From assembly GCF_021130785.1 (NCBI RefSeq), contig NC_060210.1:185476001-185540000 (forward strand): DNA of 64,000 nt. Reading direction: 5' to 3'. This stretch comes from Homalodisca vitripennis (taxonomy: Eukaryota > Arthropoda > Insecta > Hemiptera > Cicadellidae). Below, piece by piece: positions 47,239 to 58,229 of this stretch. The position numbers and the translations under genes are program-made. The first letter of the stretch is position 1; each line of letters opens with the position of its first letter. The notes under the pieces were generated by a model. It had not been told where the DNA came from. It saw only the letters and a program-made list of their open reading frames with translations, and made no database searches.

Positions 47239-47639
47239 AATAAATCTATATCCTTCAAAACGCATTAAGTACTCCAAGTTTCTTCACTTAGTTGATGATA
47301 TTTAAAACACCACGATTCTAAATTAGATGTTCAATTTTCACTGCCGTATGGAAGACTAATAATGATGGTTGTTTAAAAAAGATGAACAATGCAGCATGAT
47401 GATACTTCATTCGCTATCTGAGAACCAAGACAAAATAATGGTTGGAATACATGTGTATCCAACAGATGATTTTCCATCCTTTGGCGGTTATCCTCAACCA
47501 TAAAATATTAAATACGTAAAATCGGTTGTCATGCAGATCAGGAAGCCCAACCGCGGTTGCTGGTTCAGGTAACGCAGTCGCCTGAACGATACTTATGTTT
47601 AGACATCGACATTATTATGACAATGTTGAGTTGAGATCA

Positions 47640-47995
47640 AGGTCGCCTTCCTCTAGTGCAGCGTCTGAAATCTGACGCTGTCACAGACTCGACTGTTGGA
47701 AAATAGATGGAGCCATTTGATGAGGTCCAAAAATGTTAGCGGGGAAGAAGCTCAAAATGGACTATTTACATCGTTTCCCAGAGATTCCCAGACTACAGAT
47801 TATAGTCTAATACAGGTGAAGAGGTATTATTCTCATTGTCTGATCAGGTGCACAGTTGAGTGCACTACGATGTTTTAGATACGACCTTCTAAGCACATTA
47901 GAGCAATAGTTTTCTGCACATAAGAGGCAGGCAAGTGAACTGGAGCTTAACTCAACATTCACATTGAATCAACCCTCCACAACATAGCTACGTAA
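47640..47995. repeat. MITE-like dispersed repeat family C, copy 2
   Basis: Contains GCAGCGTCTGAAATCTGACG, GACTCGACTGTTGGA, GAAGAAGCTCAAAATGG, CTCATTGTCTGATCAGGTGC and, at the right end in the opposite sense, CTTAACTCAACATTCACATT and GAATCAACCCTCCAC. End blocks in inverted order suggest long terminal inverted repeats. The open frame 47696-47878 lies inside and is not conserved. Confidence 0.55.
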
Positions 47996-48730
47996 ACATT
48001 GTAATTGTAATTGTCTTCGTCAATTTTCTTATTAGAAACTCACTTACTATTGGTAAATCCTTTGAAATTTAGGCGTTAGAGATCTTATTTATATGTCCCA
48101 CAAAATAAATAAATGAGTGTCAAAATTATTCATGTGCATTTTGAACTAATGTATTTTTTATAAAGAAATATATTATATACATGAATTTATGTTCTTTTTA
48201 AGGCTTATAAATGTCCAAAACAGACCCCATACAACATTAATAATATATATATATATATATATATAAATATTATAAATAATAATATAATATATGTCATATT
48301 GTTTTGCGTTGATAATATTATTGTATAATAGTTAAAAATACGCTTTACGTTGCTGACTGGCCAAACTCTTCTTCCAGACTTATTGAAGACAGAACACATA
48401 ACACTGTCAGGCCTGGTTAATTTATAGCCGCTTTTATGTCTGGATTAACGTTCCCGCAGCAAGTACACCTATAGATCCATCTATTGATCGGTTTATTGGT
48501 TTTAAACCACGCTTAATTTAACCAAACAAATAAATTAGTAAAATATTGAATTTATTCATGCTTATGTAGAGAGACCCCCAAACCCACAAAATCTCTTTGC
48601 ACATATTTGTTTAAATTAATTTATCTCTACATCTGATTCAACTTTTAAAATGATCTAACAAAGCTTATGGGTGTATACAGATAAGAGAATGGTTTCTAGA
48701 ATTACTTTAAATAATTGTTTATTGAACCTA
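47996..48730. other. Unannotated AT-rich sequence with a (TA)n microsatellite
   Basis: (TA)n at about 48243-48264 and AT-rich surroundings. Nothing else is recognised. Confidence 0.5.
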
Positions 48731-49535
48731 GTGATGGGAGAATCGAATAGTATTCGAATACAGCCAGAGTATTCACATATTCGAATACATCAAAATGAAT
48801 TCGAATACTTTTGAAATGAATACAATTTCTCTGGAAGAATTGAATTCAAACCTGGAGTATTCGTTTATTCTGACAAATAGTATTCAAATAAAATATCCAA
48901 GAGCTGTATTCGTATTCATATGAGGTTTAAAATGAATACATATATGGAGACTTTGAAAAGAATAATTTAGGGGAGATTCATAATTTGAATAAATAATTAC
49001 AAATTTTAATACTTGAAAAAATGTATAATTAATTGTATAATTATTAAATATAAAAATACATATTATTTAAGAGTTACAGTTCTAAGCAATAAAGACAAAT
49101 ATGAATATTTATTTTATATTGTTGTGTAAAAACAAAATATTATTGAGGTTTTCTAGCTTCAGTCTATTTCTACGGTAATTAGTGACAAGACCTGCTGTGG
49201 AAAATAGTCTTTCAGATGGAACTGAAGTAGCAGGTAAACAAAGATATTTCTTCTGAAGTTCGTATATCATGGGTATGACTTGTTTATACGAGGCACCAAA
49301 AGCCAAAGTATTCGAATACATATTCGAATACAGTGGTGAATTCGTGACAAACAAATGAAATAACCCAGGAACAATAGATTGCGGGAAAGAAGTAAGACAG
49401 GTCTAGACCTGTCTGTTAGAAACGCTCAGCTGAGCAAAAGTATTCGAATACAAGGATTCGAATACATATTCGAATACAGGGGTGAATTCGAATTCACTGT
49501 ATTCGATTCTTTAAAGTATTCGATTCTCCCATCAC
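48731..49535 (-). mobile_element. Deleted hAT-superfamily DNA transposon
   Basis: The ends are inverted repeats: GTGATGGGAGAATCGAATA at 48731-48749 and its complement at 49517-49535. Just inside both ends are many copies of the palindromic decamer TATTCGAATA or its halves, likely transposase-binding repeats. The interior retains only the C-terminal transposase fragment (49109-49354, minus), so the element is non-autonomous. A clear 8-bp target duplication is not visible (TGAACCTA on the left, AACCACAG on the right). Confidence 0.8.
49109..49354 (-). pseudogene. hAT transposase C-terminal dimerisation domain (fragment)
   Basis: hAT transposases dimerise through a conserved C-terminal domain. 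The minus-strand reading has YLCLPATSVPSERLFSTAG followed by YRRNRLKLENLNNILFLHNN. This is the usual order for the family: the P-T-S-ERxFS-AG box, an R-R-L segment and a C-terminal L-FL-N-N stretch. The first 30 residues are translations of the subterminal repeats and probably not part of the ancestral protein. Catalytic DDE parts and the BED zinc finger are missing. The fragment stops properly at 49109. Confidence 0.85.
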
Positions 49536-50635
49536 AACCACAGTTTGCATTCAAGAAAATAGTAATATTCGAAATATTTATATTTTATCTCTAATTACTT
49601 ACAGGACCATTTGTCTTGTAAATGTGTTCTCAAAAATGTGTGTTTTTTAATAAAATAAATTAGACTAAATTAAAGTTAACTTAAGTTTTTATACCGACCC
49701 CTTCGCTAAACAAATCTACCAACTCGCCTACGCCCTTGTTTGGCCTCCGACTCTCCAATCACAAGGTCAAAGAATTTAATTGTCAACTTTTCTACCCCTA
49801 ATGTAACCCAGTTATAGTAGTCGACTTCCAGTACCAATCATACCTTTCTTGAGAAATTACATTTTTAATTTTGCTTATGTTTTGACATATCTTCTTATTT
49901 TCTAAAATATTTTCGCATGTAATCATTTATTAATTAAACTTTAATTTATCTATGTAGCAAAATAATGCTACACTTTTATTGATACCACCTACAAAAGCAT
50001 TTTTTGAAATGTCTTTATTCAACGCATATAGTCAGTGTATTTCCAAGAGTACATACATATAGAAACCAGGAATTGTATGGTATTATCTTTAAAGATATCA
50101 TGAAAGCTACCAATTTCAATAATTGTTCAAAATCATTACCTGAAATATCATTGGGAGTATGTTAGATGAGTGCATCATCATATCAAAATGTCCATTGTCT
50201 ATAAAGGAATCGTGCAAGTTCCATGTTTGCTCTTTCAGTGCATTTCAAAATCTTGACAATGATGGAAAAGTAATTCTTGACGGTAATTGAATTGTAATTC
50301 TTGGACCTGATGCAATTGTTATTTCTGCCGACAATTCAATTGTATTTTCTGGTGGTGATGCAATTGTGATTCATGGCGGTGCTGTGACTGTAATTCTTGT
50401 GTGTGATTATGTTCCAAATTTCATTAGAAACTATTTTCATTTGTAAGTTAAATGTTTACGTGTCCTAGGAACACATTAAACTTATCTACCGTGTTCAAAA
50501 GACAACTGGACTTGGACAACTAAATGAGATAAGTGGTAATAATGAAAATACTACGCGTTACAAAACAATTACTTTTTTAATTACACACAGGTTAAGGTAC
50601 ATTTTGAAACAACCTATGACGATTTTCTGTATTGT
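49536..50635. other. Unannotated AT-rich sequence
   Basis: A degenerate short repeat with GATGCAATTGT occurs at about 50280-50400. Nothing else is recognised. Confidence 0.4.
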
Positions 50636-50639
50636 TAGG

Positions 50640-50885
50640 AAGTTCGATTACGATTGCGATTGTGTTGTCGAGTTACACTTCTGACTTTGACAAAAACGTA
50701 ACCGTAACCTGGCGTAGCCAATTGTACGTGCGTGGCGTAACGCAGCGTAGTGCGCGATCTGTGCGCACCGTTACTTTTAGTAGAAACAGCTGATCAGATA
50801 GTCCAGCGTCAGTGCCAGCTGTTTGTCTGATCTTTCAAGGTCAGATATGGGCGTCGTCAATGAATAGCCTACAACTGCTGCCGGT
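50640..50885. repeat. Family D repeat, diverged third copy
   Basis: Shares GTCGAGTTACACTTCTGA, TTGACAAAAACGTAACCG, the CGTGGCGTAA/GCGTAGTG block, TAGTAGAAACAGCTGATCA, GTCAGTGCCAGCTG and a TCAAGG-CAGA block with 41915-42400. It is GC-richer than its surroundings and ends near a splice-donor-like GGTAAGA. No product is recognised. Confidence 0.6.
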
Positions 50886-50889
50886 AAGA

Positions 50890-51340
50890 TTTTAGATTTA
50901 ATAACTCTTGTTCTTGTATGTTTTGTTTTTTGGGCGCTTTGATTAATTAATCAACTGTAGCAGAACAAAGAATTATTCTGTTTTATTAGATGTTGTGTTT
51001 ATACGTTAATGAATATAGTAGTTAATTGTTTTGGCTAATTTAAAATATGTCGTTAATTTACAAGTGGTCTGGTAATAATTTGGAGATTTATAAGAAATGC
51101 TAAATATCCTAAATCTGTGGTCCTTACATTTATTGTCTATACATTACGTAGGCGGTTACCTAACTGGAGCTAAATTAAATAAAGACACTTTTTTATTAAA
51201 TCGTCTATAAAATGAGTTCTTCTCTAGCTATTACAGTTCATTCATTCCTTTTAATCCTATTTCCTTCACATAATATTACAAATCCATGTCTTCAGCACAT
51301 TTTTCTTGTGCCTAGATACAAAAAGACGTAAATTAGTACT
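50890..51340. other. Unannotated AT-rich sequence
   Basis: Nothing recognised. Confidence 0.4.
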
Positions 51341-51342
51341 TT

Positions 51343-51620
51343 GAAATGCATTTGATTCCTCGTAGACCACTTTGCAATGTGTGTAATTCCTCGTAGACCA
51401 CTCTGCAATGTGTGTAATTCATCGTAGACCACTCTGCAGTGTGTGTAATTCATAATAAACTACTTGCAATGCGTGTAATTTCTCGTAGATCACTTTGCAA
51501 TTCGTGTAATTTCTCGTAGATCACTTTGCAATGTGTGTAATATCGCGTAGGTCACTTTGCAATGCGTGTAATTTCGCGTAGATCACTTTGCAATGCGTGT
51601 AATTCCTCGTAGATCCATCG
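51343..51620. repeat. 31-bp minisatellite, about eight units
   Basis: CGTAGACCACTCTGCAATGT and GTGTAATTCC alternate with a 31-bp period (51361, 51392). Variants have CGTAGATCACTTTGC. The minus-strand open frame across it (51521-51709) is a by-product. Confidence 0.9.
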
Positions 51621-52096
51621 ATTTTGTTATGTTCCTCCATACTTAATAAATCTGTTTTGAAGGAACTGTGACTAAATACATTTTTTAATCTTTTTTTAAG
51701 TTGACCCACCGTAGACTAAACATCATAAAAACGTAGACAATGATTACTTAGATAGTGGAAACATTTTTCTACGTTGTAAAAACTCTAAAATGGTAACGAA
51801 AACCCTTTTTTTAATATTCTGAATTTTAATTGTAACAAAGTACACTTTTGTACATAAATGCGAGTCCGAAAGCCGCTAAGAAATAAACAACTGTTGGTAT
51901 TTTAATGGCGTAAAAGTTAATTTATTCCCGGACACAGTAGTATAACACTAGAAGCCCGAGCATCGCGGTTCCCATACCTTATGCGGTCTTGTACCTCCTG
52001 CTTTGCGGTCAGGTGAAAGATATCCTACCGCCACTGGTGTTGGCACCTGCCGTGTGGTTACTGGCGGTATCGTTGAAGTAGGGTATCATTCATTAA
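51621..52096. other. Unannotated sequence
   Basis: AT-rich, then a GC-richer part at 51950-52070 with no recognised product. Confidence 0.4.
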
Positions 52097-52559
52097 TATG
52101 GTTACAACAAGGTATAACACAACGTTTCGAGGATTTGAATCTATCCTCTTCGTCAGGTAGGGGAGGTATTAGTACATAAAAATAAAGAATACAAAGAAGA
52201 AAAGAAGGGAACGGAAAGGGTTCAAACATACCCAAGAGATGCTTGGAGTCTAGTCCAGGCGTTGTCACTGCAGAGAATGCAAGTCCCGACCACAAGTCAC
52301 GAGTACGAGAAACACAATCACACATCACACCATCACGAATGAATGAAAGTGGGATACTGACTTGTGCTCGGGACTTGCATTCTCTGCAATGACAACGCCT
52401 CTACTGGACTCCACGCAGCTTTTGGGTTTGTTTAAACACTTTTCTTCCCCTGTTTTCTTTCTATTCTTTATTTTTGTATGTACTAATACCTCCCCCACCT
52501 GACAAAGATGGTAGATTACAACCCTCGAAACGTTGTGTTTTTTATCTTTTGTAACCATA
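52097..52559. mobile_element. Foldback element with about 205-bp arms
   Basis: Starts TATGGTTACAACA and ends in its complement TTTTGTAACCATA. The arms 52097-52302 and 52355-52559 are inverted copies. They match best near the centre, where GAATGCAAGTCCCGA on the left meets TCGGGACTTGCATTC on the right. Both arms carry CGTTTCGAGG/CCTCGAAACG and a CTGACGAA-like motif. Open frames on both strands (52086-52328 and 52325-52558, minus) are mirror products. It could be a MITE or a piece of a Penelope-like element (see findings). Confidence 0.75.
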
Positions 52560-52640
52560 ACGATAGCAAATGTCCGAAATCATGTTATCCTGTCAACCTT
52601 CCATCGTCAACGGCAAACTTTAAACAAAGAAGTATCGTTG
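52560..52640 (+). repeat. Family B fragment adjoining the foldback element
   Basis: AGCAAATGTCCGAAATC, AACCTTCCATCGTCAACGGC and CAAACTTTAAACAAAG match the right arm and flank of 26565-26710. It starts directly at the end of the foldback element, which suggests that element inserted into, or beside, an older family B copy. Confidence 0.5.
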
Positions 52641-52649
52641 GTATTATTT

Positions 52650-54265
52650 ACTGAGTGTTACCGAACCATATATCTCGAGGGGCGGAAAATTCCGTACCAT
52701 ACCTCGAGAACTAACTGATCTTCCTTAACGGACTTAATGGACCCTCACAGGTAAAAATGCTGTATCTATAAAAAAGACATGTAGAGTTATACAATACATA
52801 CGACTTAATTCAGAAAAAATGCCTCTTACTAATAGACGTAACTAGAATACAGTATCTGTTCTGTTATTGAAGTTCTTTTTTTGTTTTGAAAATACAGTAT
52901 ACTCGTACATGAAACAAGGGTTAAGTAGAGAAAAACACAGTATAATCAGTTTACCAAATAAAAATTCACTACCTTGTCATCATGTACTGTATTTTTCGTT
53001 ATTTATAAGCAAATAGAGCATTTTACCTAAGAAATGTGGTAAAACAGCTGATCTGTTTAGTTTGCAGTAGCTAATAATAGTGTAGCAAGCCTTTCTTACT
53101 GGTTATGTGAAATGTGTTTATTGTTACGTATTTGAGTACATTCTGTTTTACATTTTCGAAATTTCAACCTTTTGTGGTAAATTTACTTAAATCGGCAGAA
53201 TCTGTGCACTTTTTCTAAATATGATTATATAGATATGTGAGGGACGCTTTTCAGTAATGCAAAAAATGCTTTATCTTGTTATAAATATAAAAAATTATGA
53301 TTATTTATTTTTAGATGGTATTAAATACCATCTAAATAGTCCATAAAAAAATAAATTAACATAATATTCTGAGAGTCACAAGAAAGACAGCTCTTCAAAG
53401 TTGACCTCATGTTTCTTTTTTGAGGTTGGGTTTTTTTAGATATTGTGATTTTCCTTCTGAGAGCAATTGTCTTGAAAGTTTAGTGCGAAGCTTAATTTCT
53501 ACATAGCCAATATCAAGTTCGATATTCAATCCTGGATTTGTCTGAACGTTATTCTCATGAACTATTTACATTGGTCTCATGGGGTAACCGTGATGACAAC
53601 GAAACAATCGTAGAGTATATGAGTTTGTAAACAAACTGAGCACAGTCATTTGATGGTTTAATATGTCACACAGTTACAAATGACTAACCGCAAGATATCT
53701 TGAGAAAGTTTTCATGTGTAGACATTAAATTTTGCACGAAACTTAGTTTGAACAAGGATGAGTAATGTTGTATGATGGTGCTCGACCATCCGTGTGATTT
53801 GGCTAAGAGTCGTTGAAGTCTATCATGAAGTGGCTGGCACAGTTTCACTGTAGTCTGGTTGGGTACTGCACAAATTTATTTTCTGTATGATTATCTGTCC
53901 GCCTGACATCTCAATAATGAAAGGAACTATAGATTAGAAATTTAGTATGCAACTTCAGCTAAACCTTGTTACGGAACATGTGGTCTTTTTAGTTAGAGTT
54001 TCAGAGACGGATTATCTTGAAAGTGCACCCTTAATTGCACTAAACATAACACAATCAACATTAACTGACGTATGTTTCGACACTCTCTTTCCAGATATTG
54101 TTGGAATGAGTCAATTTCACGTGCTATTTTGGTACTTCAGTGTTGTTGCCGTTCATTCAGAAAATTTTTCAAACTTTGCTTCAATTTTAAGATATATTCG
54201 CTTATAATCGAGGACATAGCCAGAAGGGGTTTGGACTCCCCTCACAATTTTTTATTTTTTCGGTT
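52650..54265. other. Unannotated AT-rich stretch with a short hairpin
   Basis: A perfect 11-bp stem (TTAGATGGTAT with ATACCATCTAA, 3-base loop) lies at 53311-53335. A reversed copy of the CAGACAGACA module is faintly visible at 53450-53600, with TAATTTCTACATAGCC. The open frame 53947-54207 has no recognised similarity. Confidence 0.45.
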
Positions 54266-54395
54266 ACTTTTTGTAATATTTAATAATTTAAATAATTCAG
54301 TATTACTGACATGTACTGCTGAAAGATCGCTCTCAACAAATAACCGGATTAAGAACTTTTTATGGATCAAGATGGTTGACTCTCTGTCCACTGCG
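54266..54395 (+). pseudogene. Second hAT transposase C-terminal remnant
   Basis: Within an open stretch at 54072-54605, the part at about 54266-54395 reads LLTCTAERSLSTNNRIKNFL. This resembles the T-T-C-(T/S)-AERSFS-L-R-K box of another hAT lineage (Zbed/ZMYM-related transposases). Flanking residues do not match well and no terminal repeats are found. It is distinct from the element at 48731-49535. A (GAT)n microsatellite follows at 54553-54583. Confidence 0.45.
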
Positions 54396-54609
54396 GGAAA
54401 ATATCAGTTGTCTGGACCCCCCCCCCAACACCTTTTTCTGGCTAGGTTCTTGCCCATAATTAATCAAAAAAATTGTTTGATTTTCTGTCACTGTTGTTAT
54501 GGAGTAAATTCAAAAACTTTCGACCACAGGCGTCTCTTAAGGTACAATCAATCGATGATGATGATGATGATGATGATGATGACATCGATAATGTCTGATA
54601 CGTGACACC

Positions 54610-56035
54610 TTTATAGTCGCAATCTTGATCGTTTAAGTATCGCGAAATGACGCAATGCGTTAAACTGCATCACTTAAGTTCGTAAGAAGGAAGAACTAGT
54701 GTTGCAATCAATAGAAGACGTAAGGTATATTTTAAGGAATTCTGTAACGCAGTGATAAAAATGTTTATCTGAAGTCATTAAAGTAAAACAAGCTTCGAGT
54801 GTCATTCATATTGGATATTCTTATCTGTACTTGATCGACTCCTCCCCTCTTCTACCCCTCCCACCCTCCTGTTCATCCCTCTCTTCACCTGTAGTCCTCT
54901 TTTTCCTTATTAACTAAGTGTTAGTGATTGGACGCGTTATTTACTTTAATTGACAGAATACGTAATGGATATTTCTGTCGAAATGTGCAAAAAGTGTAAA
55001 TAATTATCACTAAAATGTGACGGTATAAATGACGGCATTCGCAATTAGTTAGAAATATAAAATGGTCTTTAGTTTAAGTATAAAAATAGTTAGTTGCGCC
55101 TAATAAATTACTTCGAGTAAATAACACCATAGTAACAGGTCAAGTTTTTTACTATCCAATTAATTATTCATAGATGGTGAGTTATTTCAGATAACAGTGT
55201 GATGAAATAATTAAGTACTAACTTATTTTGAACTATACATAATATATTTTTCAAAATTTCCTTAATGAGGAAAAACTACTTCAGATGTTTTAATAACCTC
55301 AAACAATCTATCTGGTCTTTATCTGATCTTTAAATAAAAACGTTGCTGATTAATGTAATAATCGCATTAGAATTACGTAATGAAGTTTTTTTCTTTAAGT
55401 TTAAAGAGAGTGTTGTGGTTATCTCACGTACATTGTATAGATTTTCCTTATTATTTTATCAGCCCCTTTTTATCTAAAGATAACATGTATAAATATGGCT
55501 ATTTTAGTATGACCACGATAATTGATTTGCGGCTCTTATCTTATCTATAAGATAACGTCCATTTGAACAAAAAAAAAAATGTCGGTAGATTCTATTGCTT
55601 ACAAAATAAACAAGCACTTTGAGTGGAATCTATTAAAAGTGTTTTTAACGTATGTACAAGTACTTAACAGTTTGATTTAATTATTAATGTCGAAAAAGTT
55701 TAGCATACACTACAAAGCCAAACGGTATAAAAACATTTTTTTTAAGTTCGCTTGTGGAAAGGTTAAAGTTTTTAAATAATGATTACAAAGGAATTTACAT
55801 ATACATTTTATAACATATAATTTGGTCTAAATAAGTGGTACAAACTTGTATGCGTATTGTGAAAATAACATTCTTATGTTCAGCAGTTTTTTCTTGGAGC
55901 TAATTACAAAATGCCTTTTAATACTGTTACTTGATTACTATAAATCCTCGTGGAATTTTTAATTAAAAGAACAAATTTAAAACATAGTACCTTTTCTTTG
56001 TTCAGTAAATTGTCTTAAAAGGGAATAATTCTGAA
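54610..56035. other. Unannotated AT-rich sequence
   Basis: Nothing recognised. Confidence 0.4.
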
Positions 56036-56039
56036 ACAG

Positions 56040-56310
56040 CGTAGCTATGGCAGGAAGGGTTGATTTAATTTGAATGTTAAATTTAGCTATAGTTCACCTT
56101 CCTTTTATTGCATCGTCTGGTATCTAACGCTGTCTCAGACTTGACTCCTACAATCTGGAGTCATGTTTGTCTAAAGAGATCCAATGAAAGTTGGCGACGA
56201 AGAAGCTCAAAACGAACCTTTACATCATTTCGACATCAGAGACACCTATAAATAGATGATGTCGCAGTCTCATTGTCTCATCAGGTACACAATTGATTTC
56301 AACATTCAAT
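56040..56310 (-). repeat. MITE-like dispersed repeat family C, copy 3
   Basis: Reverse-orientation relative of 34060-34262, with GCGTAGCTATGG, GGGTTGATTTAATTTGAATG, TTTAGCTATAGTTCACCTTC, GACTTGACTCCTACAATCTG, GAGTCATG, GAAGAAGCTCAAAACGAACC and TCTCATTGTCTCATCAGGT. The minus-strand open frame 56220-56432 overlaps one end and is not conserved. Confidence 0.6.
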
Positions 56311-56314
56311 TCAG

Positions 56315-56980
56315 AAATTTTAAAAATAACCTGGCGAAAAACCGGAACTATCTTAAGTGCTCCTAGAGATTTGGTGCAACTAAACGTAGAAACCCAAGAT
56401 CTATAACACATAAAATCTGTCATTATAAACATCGATTACATATTGACGTAATTTAATGTCTTCCACACGTATACATAAGTAGGTTGTTATCATCACAGAC
56501 TGTGGGTCGGGCAACGTAGAACGTCACGCTTCAGCCGATAACTGATAACGTGGTAGAGGTCGCGCCAATTAGAGAGGTGTGTTTGAGTTGATTGTTCAGA
56601 GAGACTGACTGGGAGTTTGCCTCTTACTCCATCTCCACTTCCGCGCTGTACTGCTGCAACAGGATTTTTACGACTCAGTCTCTACTGCCGTTTATCAAAT
56701 ATTTAAATTTTATGATGACGGTCGGTAACAATAACTAACTCAGAGTAATAACAGTTATATTACTAACCTGTCAATAATAAGTTATTCAACCTTAAACAAC
56801 CGCAAACACGACACTACAAATTAATAAATATATGGCTATTTTTCATACCGTTATCAATGAGACTTGAAATTCTCCAGTACTGAATAAATCTAAATCGTTT
56901 CGAGCTTAGTGATTTATGATTGATCATCAGTACCGCTTTATTAAAATCTCTCTTTTTCATAAATTTGTGTTGTCCGTCCG
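56315..56980. other. Unannotated sequence
   Basis: A slightly GC-richer patch lies at 56500-56690. No gene is recognised. Confidence 0.4.
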
Positions 56981-56984
56981 TCTG

Positions 56985-57335
56985 TGCGATAACGCTTGAT
57001 AGATTAAAAGGTTCTAGAGGTTTGAAACTTGGTAAATGAATTCTTTTTGGTACAAGGAAAAAACTGTGTAGATATGGTTATCACAAGCTAAAATGGCAGT
57101 CCGTCTGTCCGATAACGCTTGATAGATTAAAAGGTTTTAGAGATTTGAAACTTGTTAAATTAATTCTTTTTGGTACAAGGAAAAACTGTGTAGATATGGT
57201 TATCACAAGCTCAAATGGCAGTCCGTCTGTTTGTCTGTCCGTCTGTCCGATAACGCTTGATAGATTAAAAGGTTCTAGAGATTTGAAACTTGGTAAATAG
57301 ATTCCTCTTGGTCCAAGAAAGAAATCTACGATTTT
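56985..57335. repeat. Three-unit tandem repeat (about 128-138 bp)
   Basis: CGATAACGCTTGATAGATTA recurs at about 56986, 57110 and 57248. Each is followed by AAAGGTT(C/T)TAGAG, TTTGAAACTTGGTAAAT and TTTTTGGTACAAGGAAAA, with GTCCGTCTGTCCG tracts between units. In reverse it has the same logic as the CAGACAGACA module at 25560-26120. Confidence 0.8.
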
Positions 57336-57339
57336 AGGG

Positions 57340-58225
57340 GTTTAAAGTAGAGTATCAGTCCGTCCGTGTGCTTGTTCGTTAGTGCTACTATTTTTCCGTT
57401 ACTTTCTGTCGGTTATTCGAGACCATCAGACCGGTTTGATATTTTCTTACTTTTTTATGTTTCGAAAATGATATCGAATTGTAATATTATCTTTAAAATG
57501 TATGATTCGGTTTAACGGTTCAGTCATACGAGTATATAAGGCTTTTCTAACGTCGACAGAATTTTTGCGCTGAGAGTAATGGCAGGTAACGTATACTGGA
57601 CTTCCATACATCTGATCTAGAGACAGCTGTCGCTACTCCCAGGCAGCGCAGCGTTGAGAGCTGGCTCGCAGCACATTATGTTACATGAGCGGTAATGTGG
57701 AGTCCTGGCATTCTGCAGAATACTTTGGCACTGCAGGCGTTATCTATTAATGTTTGGCAAAGTATGACACGGAGTCATTTATTTACATCTACCCAACGCC
57801 TTCGACGCCATTATTTTTTAGTTAAAATCTCCAAGGTGTACTATATCCTAAATTGAAATTGTTGCATAAAATCACTATTAGTTGCAAAAAGTAATTATTT
57901 TATAAAATTAAAGTTAATGAAATGGATGTTAGGACACAACTGCCTAAACCATTGACAAGATAAATAAATAAATAAAATATTTTTAATTACTATTTGTTTT
58001 AGAAAATGTAAAACCTTATCAACTCACTAAAGTTGTTTTCTGACATGCACACAATTCTGTTCAAAAAAAATCACCTCACCGCACTCATCACCTCACCTAT
58101 GTAAGTAACTAAGAAGGTTAATTGAAATGAAAACACATTACAAAGTATATCTTTGAAAATTTAATTGTGTTAAAATGTTTCGACGTGGTATCAACTAATT
58201 TGTAATACTCATATTTCAAACAACA
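57340..58225. other. Unannotated sequence
   Basis: Nothing recognised beyond a GC-richer patch at 57600-57720. Confidence 0.4.
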
Positions 58226-58229
58226 CTAA

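Noticed and set aside
52086..52558. Two minus-strand open frames of about 80 residues
   Set aside because: They are the two arms of the foldback element and have no recognised domain.
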